Below, piece by piece: positions 5,811 to 8,989 of a stretch of 8,989 bases of DNA. Under the pieces are notes generated by a model. The model was not told where the DNA came from. It saw only the letters and a list, made by a program, of their open reading frames with translations, and did not search any database. Within the stretch, counting starts at the first letter, position 1, and the number at the start of each line of letters is the position of its first letter. Origin of the DNA: JBLFWJ01 sp047611425 (lineage in GTDB: Bacteria; Bacteroidota; Bacteroidia; UBA10329); the NCBI GenBank assembly GCA_047611425.1, contig JBLFWJ010000139.1:1-8989 (forward strand), written 5' to 3'. A program made the position numbers and the translations under genes.

Positions 5811-8800
5811 ATGAAAAAGTTGACCGACAGTAAGTTTAATCGACTTCTGTCGGTTTTTTTATTCCTTGTTTTTTCATTCATCGGCTTCGAAGGATTTGGC
5901 CAGGCCAGATTCGTAGAAAACAAGGGCCAGTGGCCAGATCGGATTGAATACCAACTAAAAGTGGCCAATGCTGATGTCTTTTTCGAAAAGGATCGACTCA
6001 CTTGGAATTTCATAAATCCAGAACTGCTCGGAACGCATGATCATTCTGATGTGCATCATCCATCTGAATTTGATGGACATGCCTATCAAGTTGAATTTGT
6101 TGGCGCGAACCCAGACGTGGTAGTTAATGGTGAACGGAAATATGATGACCACATCAATTATCTAAAAGGAAATAATCCCTCGAAGTGGGCTTCAGGCGTA
6201 AAGCCTTACCGCCAAACTACCTACGAAGACATTTACTATGGAATAGACATCCATTACTATCAGAAGGAGAAGCATTTGAAATATGACATTTTGGTTGATG
6301 CTGGTGTTGATCCTTCCCAGTTCAAAATGAGGTATTCGGGTACAGATGATATTCGACTGAAAGATGGAAAACTGATAATCATCAACACCTTTAATACGGT
6401 TACAGAATCCATTCCCGAAACGTACCAAGTAATTGATGGGAAGAGAAGAAATGTTAAGTGTGAGTTTGTTTTACAAGGTGAGGAAGTCTCGTTCAACTTT
6501 CCTGATGGATACGATGAGTCGGAACAGCTGATTATCGACCCTTATGTGGTATTCTCAAGTTATACGGGGTCGACAGCGGATAATTTTGGATTTACGGCTG
6601 CGAATAATATCAATGCCGAGTTGTACGGTGGTGGAATTGTGTTTGACGCAGGCTATCCCTTTGTTACAGGTTCTTACTCAAGCACATTTGAAGGTGGAGG
6701 AACGGACATCGGCATAAGTAGATTCAGTGCAGACGGAACCAACTTGTTGTATTCCACCTACATCGGAGGAAATGGCGTTGAAGCTCCACATAGTATGATT
6801 ATCAATTCCCTGGGTCAATTGGTTGTTTTGGGATCAACAGCTTCGGACAACTTTCCAATGCTGGGCAACTCTTATGATGACGATTTTAATGGTGGTTCAA
6901 ATCAAACGGTTCCGGGAAGCGGAATGACCTACACGAATGGAGCGGACATTATCGTTTTCGTTTTTAATGAGGATGGATCTGCGTTGGCGGGATCAACCTA
7001 TTTAGGAGGAACATCAAATGATGGTTTGAATATGAATGTCAGCCTGGCTTTCAATTATGGAGATGAATTCCGAGGAGAGGTAATCGTGGATGGTCAGGAT
7101 AATGTTTACATCGCATCCAATACGCTTTCAACGGATATGCCTATCGTAGGTGGAATTGACAACTCCTTGGGAGGTGAACAGGATGGATTTGTGGCAAAGT
7201 TTAATAGTGATTTATCAAGCCTCACATGGTCTACGTATATCGGTGGTAGCAATGCTGACGCATCCTATTCGCTCAAGCTAGCGCAAAACGGAACCGTTTA
7301 TATTTCAGGTGGAACAGTGAGTTCGGACCTGAACGTTCCAGCGACAGGGCTATTCCCAACCTTTAATGGAGGTCAATCAGATGGATATCTTTTGGGGTTA
7401 TCGAATGATGGTTCTACACTCCTGGCAGGAACGTATTTAGGAACCTCAGAATACGATCAGTCCTATTTTATCGAAGTGGATGATGATCAGGATGTTTATG
7501 TGGTTGGTCAGTCAATTGGAAGTTATCCTGTAAGTGCAATTTACAGCGAGACGGGAAGCCATCAGTTCATTCAAAAGATGAACCCAGAATTAACGACTTC
7601 CATATATTCGACCGTATTCGGTAGTAATTCCAACACAATCAATATTTCTCCTACCGCATTTTTGGTTGATACATGCGAGCGGGTTTATGTTGGAGGATGG
7701 GGTGGTTCTACCAACCAAATTGGCAACACCAATGATATGACAACCACTCCTGCTGCTTTTCAAGAAACAACAGATGGCAGCGATTTCTACTTCATCGTTT
7801 TAAAAGAAGATGCCAGTGGTGTAGAATATGCCACCTATTTCGGAGGTGACGGTATTGCTGAACACGTTGATGGCGGGACAAGTCGTTTTGATAAAAATGG
7901 AGTAATCTACGAGGCAGTTTGTGCCGGATGTGGATCCAGTGATGACTTTCCCACACAACAAGGAGTGTGGTCAGAGGTGAACGGATCCACCAATTGCAAT
8001 CTTGGAGTTATTAAACTCAATATGGATGTTAGTGGAATTGAGGTAGAAATCAACTCCGGAGCCAATCAAGAAGGTTGCACTCCGTTTACGGTTCAGTTTG
8101 ATTCCGACACCGTCAACACAATAAATTTCATGTGGGATTTTGGCGATGGAACAACCTCTACCGAGGCGGACCCTGAACACACCTATGCCATAGCTGGAGT
8201 ATACCAAGTTGTTTTAACAGGAGAGAATTTCGGTTTATGTGGGGCTGAATCATTCACCGATACGGCTTTTGCCACTATCACGGTAAACGAATCATTAATA
8301 ATTGCCAATGCCGGGCCAGACACAACCTCTTGCAGTGGAGCATCTGTGGTTCTTGGCGACCCTGCCGTTCCGGATGTGACTTACACATGGTCGCCATCGG
8401 ATGGATTGAATCTTACTGGGGTCGCCCAACCTCAAGCTTCGCCAACCGACCCAACCACATACATATTAAATACAATCGATATTAATGGCTGTGAAGATGC
8501 GGACACGGTTGTTGTTGATGTCTTTGCAATTGCCGCCTTGGGAGACACAGCGCTATGTGCCGGAGAAGAGGCCCAACTGTTTGTGAATGGCGGCAGTAGT
8601 TGGGCTTGGAGTCCTTCTGGATCCTTAAGCGATCCACTTTCTCAAAACCCTGTTTCCACAGCGACCTCTACAACCACATATACTGTGCAATCTGATAATG
8701 GAGCGGGGTGTTCTGCAGTAGATCAAGTAACAGTTACGGTCAATCCACTGCCAATTGCAAATGCAGGCACCGATGTTTCCGTGTGCGAGGGAGAAGAAGT

Positions 8801-8989
8801 TCAACTATCCGCTGGAGGAGGAACAACCTACTCGTGGACTCCAGCTTCAGGATTGAATGATCCTGAAGTGAGCGATCCTTTGGCTTCGCCAATAATCGAT
8901 ACTGAATATTCAGTATTGGTTACTGACATTAACGGTTGCCAGGATACAGATGCGGTTTTGGTAGAAACCATCCCACCTCCATTGGTAAT
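5811..8989 (+). CDS. Giant secreted SBBP/PKD/Ig-like repeat protein, 3' partial
   Basis: Open from ATG 5811 to the window edge: 1059 codons plus two bases, no stop, so the C-terminus is missing. ATACAAAATG is a typical A-rich Bacteroidota start, ten bases after the previous stop. Signal peptide: MKKLTDSKFNRLL, a hydrophobic core (residues 15-24), then GFGQA with cleavage near 30-32. Residues about 33-250 form the 'VENKGQW' domain (DUF7948-like, recognised from memory) ending in IIDPYVVFSS. Residues about 300-735 carry SBBP repeats, marked by [S/A/G]TYxGG-like motifs, and end in EAVCAGCG (701-708) and NCNLG, a combination seen in similar Bacteroidota proteins. A PKD domain has WDFGDG at 775-780. 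From residue 826 come three complete Ig-like repeats and the start of a fourth, of the same family as in the upstream gene. A type B T9SS sorting domain is expected beyond the window, by inference only. Probable role: surface or secreted adhesin/scaffold; no catalytic motif. A terminator-like hairpin overlaps the signal-peptide codons. Confidence 0.93.
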   Translation, partial: MKKLTDSKFNRLLSVFLFLVFSFIGFEGFGQARFVENKGQWPDRIEYQLKVANADVFFEKDRLTWNFINPELLGTHDHSDVHHPSEFDGHAYQVEFVGANPDVVVNGERKYDDHINYLKGNNPSKWASGVKPYRQTTYEDIYYGIDIHYYQKEKHLKYDILVDAGVDPSQFKMRYSGTDDIRLKDGKLIIINTFNTVTESIPETYQVIDGKRRNVKCEFVLQGEEVSFNFPDGYDESEQLIIDPYVVFSSYTGSTADNFGFTAANNINAELYGGGIVFDAGYPFVTGSYSSTFEGGGTDIGISRFSADGTNLLYSTYIGGNGVEAPHSMIINSLGQLVVLGSTASDNFPMLGNSYDDDFNGGSNQTVPGSGMTYTNGADIIVFVFNEDGSALAGSTYLGGTSNDGLNMNVSLAFNYGDEFRGEVIVDGQDNVYIASNTLSTDMPIVGGIDNSLGGEQDGFVAKFNSDLSSLTWSTYIGGSNADASYSLKLAQNGTVYISGGTVSSDLNVPATGLFPTFNGGQSDGYLLGLSNDGSTLLAGTYLGTSEYDQSYFIEVDDDQDVYVVGQSIGSYPVSAIYSETGSHQFIQKMNPELTTSIYSTVFGSNSNTINISPTAFLVDTCERVYVGGWGGSTNQIGNTNDMTTTPAAFQETTDGSDFYFIVLKEDASGVEYATYFGGDGIAEHVDGGTSRFDKNGVIYEAVCAGCGSSDDFPTQQGVWSEVNGSTNCNLGVIKLNMDVSGIEVEINSGANQEGCTPFTVQFDSDTVNTINFMWDFGDGTTSTEADPEHTYAIAGVYQVVLTGENFGLCGAESFTDTAFATITVNESLIIANAGPDTTSCSGASVVLGDPAVPDVTYTWSPSDGLNLTGVAQPQASPTDPTTYILNTIDINGCEDADTVVVDVFAIAALGDTALCAGEEAQLFVNGGSSWAWSPSGSLSDPLSQNPVSTATSTTTYTVQSDNGAGCSAVDQVTVTVNPLPIANAGTDVSVCEGEEVQLSAGGGTTYSWTPASGLNDPEVSDPLASPIIDTEYSVLVTDINGCQDTDAVLVETIPPPLV
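5823..5860 (+). terminator. Terminator-like hairpin inside the start of the last gene
   Basis: ACCGACAG (5823-5830) pairs perfectly with CTGTCGGT (5847-5854). Past a one-base bulge (T5831), AAG (5832-5834) pairs with CTT (5844-5846), leaving a nine-base loop. The distal arm runs directly into seven T (5854-5860), as in an intrinsic terminator. It lies 22 bases after the stop of the 1412-residue gene, where a terminator is expected, but also within codons 5-17 of the following open frame. It may end the upstream transcript, attenuate the downstream gene, or be non-functional. An A run at 5814-5818 precedes it. Confidence 0.5.
6711..8015 (+). repeat. SBBP-type beta-propeller repeats in the last gene
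   Basis: Six recurrences of an STYIGG-like motif occur at residues 315, 395, 474, 540 (GTYLGT), 600 (STVFGS) and 674 (ATYFGG), spaced 60-80 residues apart. Each is usually preceded by a short strand ending in a DGS/SDL turn, and several are followed by V-Y-[IV]-x-G and D-[FM/L]-P motifs. This is the pattern of SBBP repeats, which are predicted to form propeller blades. Exact blade boundaries are not resolvable by eye. Confidence 0.72.
8286..8972 (+). repeat. Ig-like SprB-type repeats in the last gene (array continues past edge)
   Basis: Three complete units begin at 8286, 8523 and 8742 (79, 73 and about 76 residues), and a fourth starts just before the edge. They share the AGxD, Cys-x-G-[EA], Y-x-W-[ST]-P, T-x-Y and GC landmarks of the upstream gene's array, including one early and one late cysteine per unit. 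The array directly follows the PKD domain, the same order as in the neighbouring gene. Confidence 0.85.

Overview
The window reads as Bacteroidota DNA, most likely from a marine or freshwater Flavobacteriales-type lineage. The phylum call rests on a gliding-motility / type B C-terminal sorting domain (type IX secretion, T9SS), long arrays of SprB-like Ig/PKD-type repeats, a 'VENKGQW' amino-terminal domain followed by SBBP repeats, and start codons preceded by A-rich sequence rather than Shine-Dalgarno sites. The order-level placement is inference.

Layout, all on the plus strand: positions 1-230 hold no gene I can support, but carry a possible Bacteroidota -7 promoter element just before the first gene. 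Two small exported proteins built from 24-residue MORN-like (YwqK-type) repeats follow: a lipoprotein (231-764) and a signal-peptide protein (764-1552). Their stop and start codons overlap by one base. Nine bases later starts a 1412-residue T9SS cargo protein (1562-5800): N-terminal domain, PKD-like domain, nine Ig-like repeats (the fifth interrupted by a jelly-roll-like module), a second PKD domain and a type B sorting domain. Ten bases after it a second giant secreted protein begins (5811) and runs off the right edge: signal peptide, 'VENKGQW' domain, SBBP repeats, PKD domain, then Ig-like repeats of the same family. Because it has no stop in the window it is easily missed.

The four genes are packed with gaps of -1, 9 and 10 bases and look like one transcription unit. 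All four products are predicted to leave the cytoplasm: one lipid-anchored, one periplasmic or secreted, and two large repeat-rich proteins probably exported by T9SS to the cell surface or medium. No enzyme active site is visible. Adhesion, surface-layer or motility-related scaffolding is the natural inference, but no specific function can be assigned.

Most worth a second look: a terminator-like hairpin with a seven-T run lying inside the signal-peptide codons of the last gene; the second gene's mature protein being an indel-free array of ten 24-residue units starting exactly at the predicted signal peptidase site; and an Ig-like repeat split by a complete foreign module while keeping its second cysteine. 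I see no CRISPR array, mobile element, tRNA or rRNA. I do not see a convincing undescribed defence or mobile system here.
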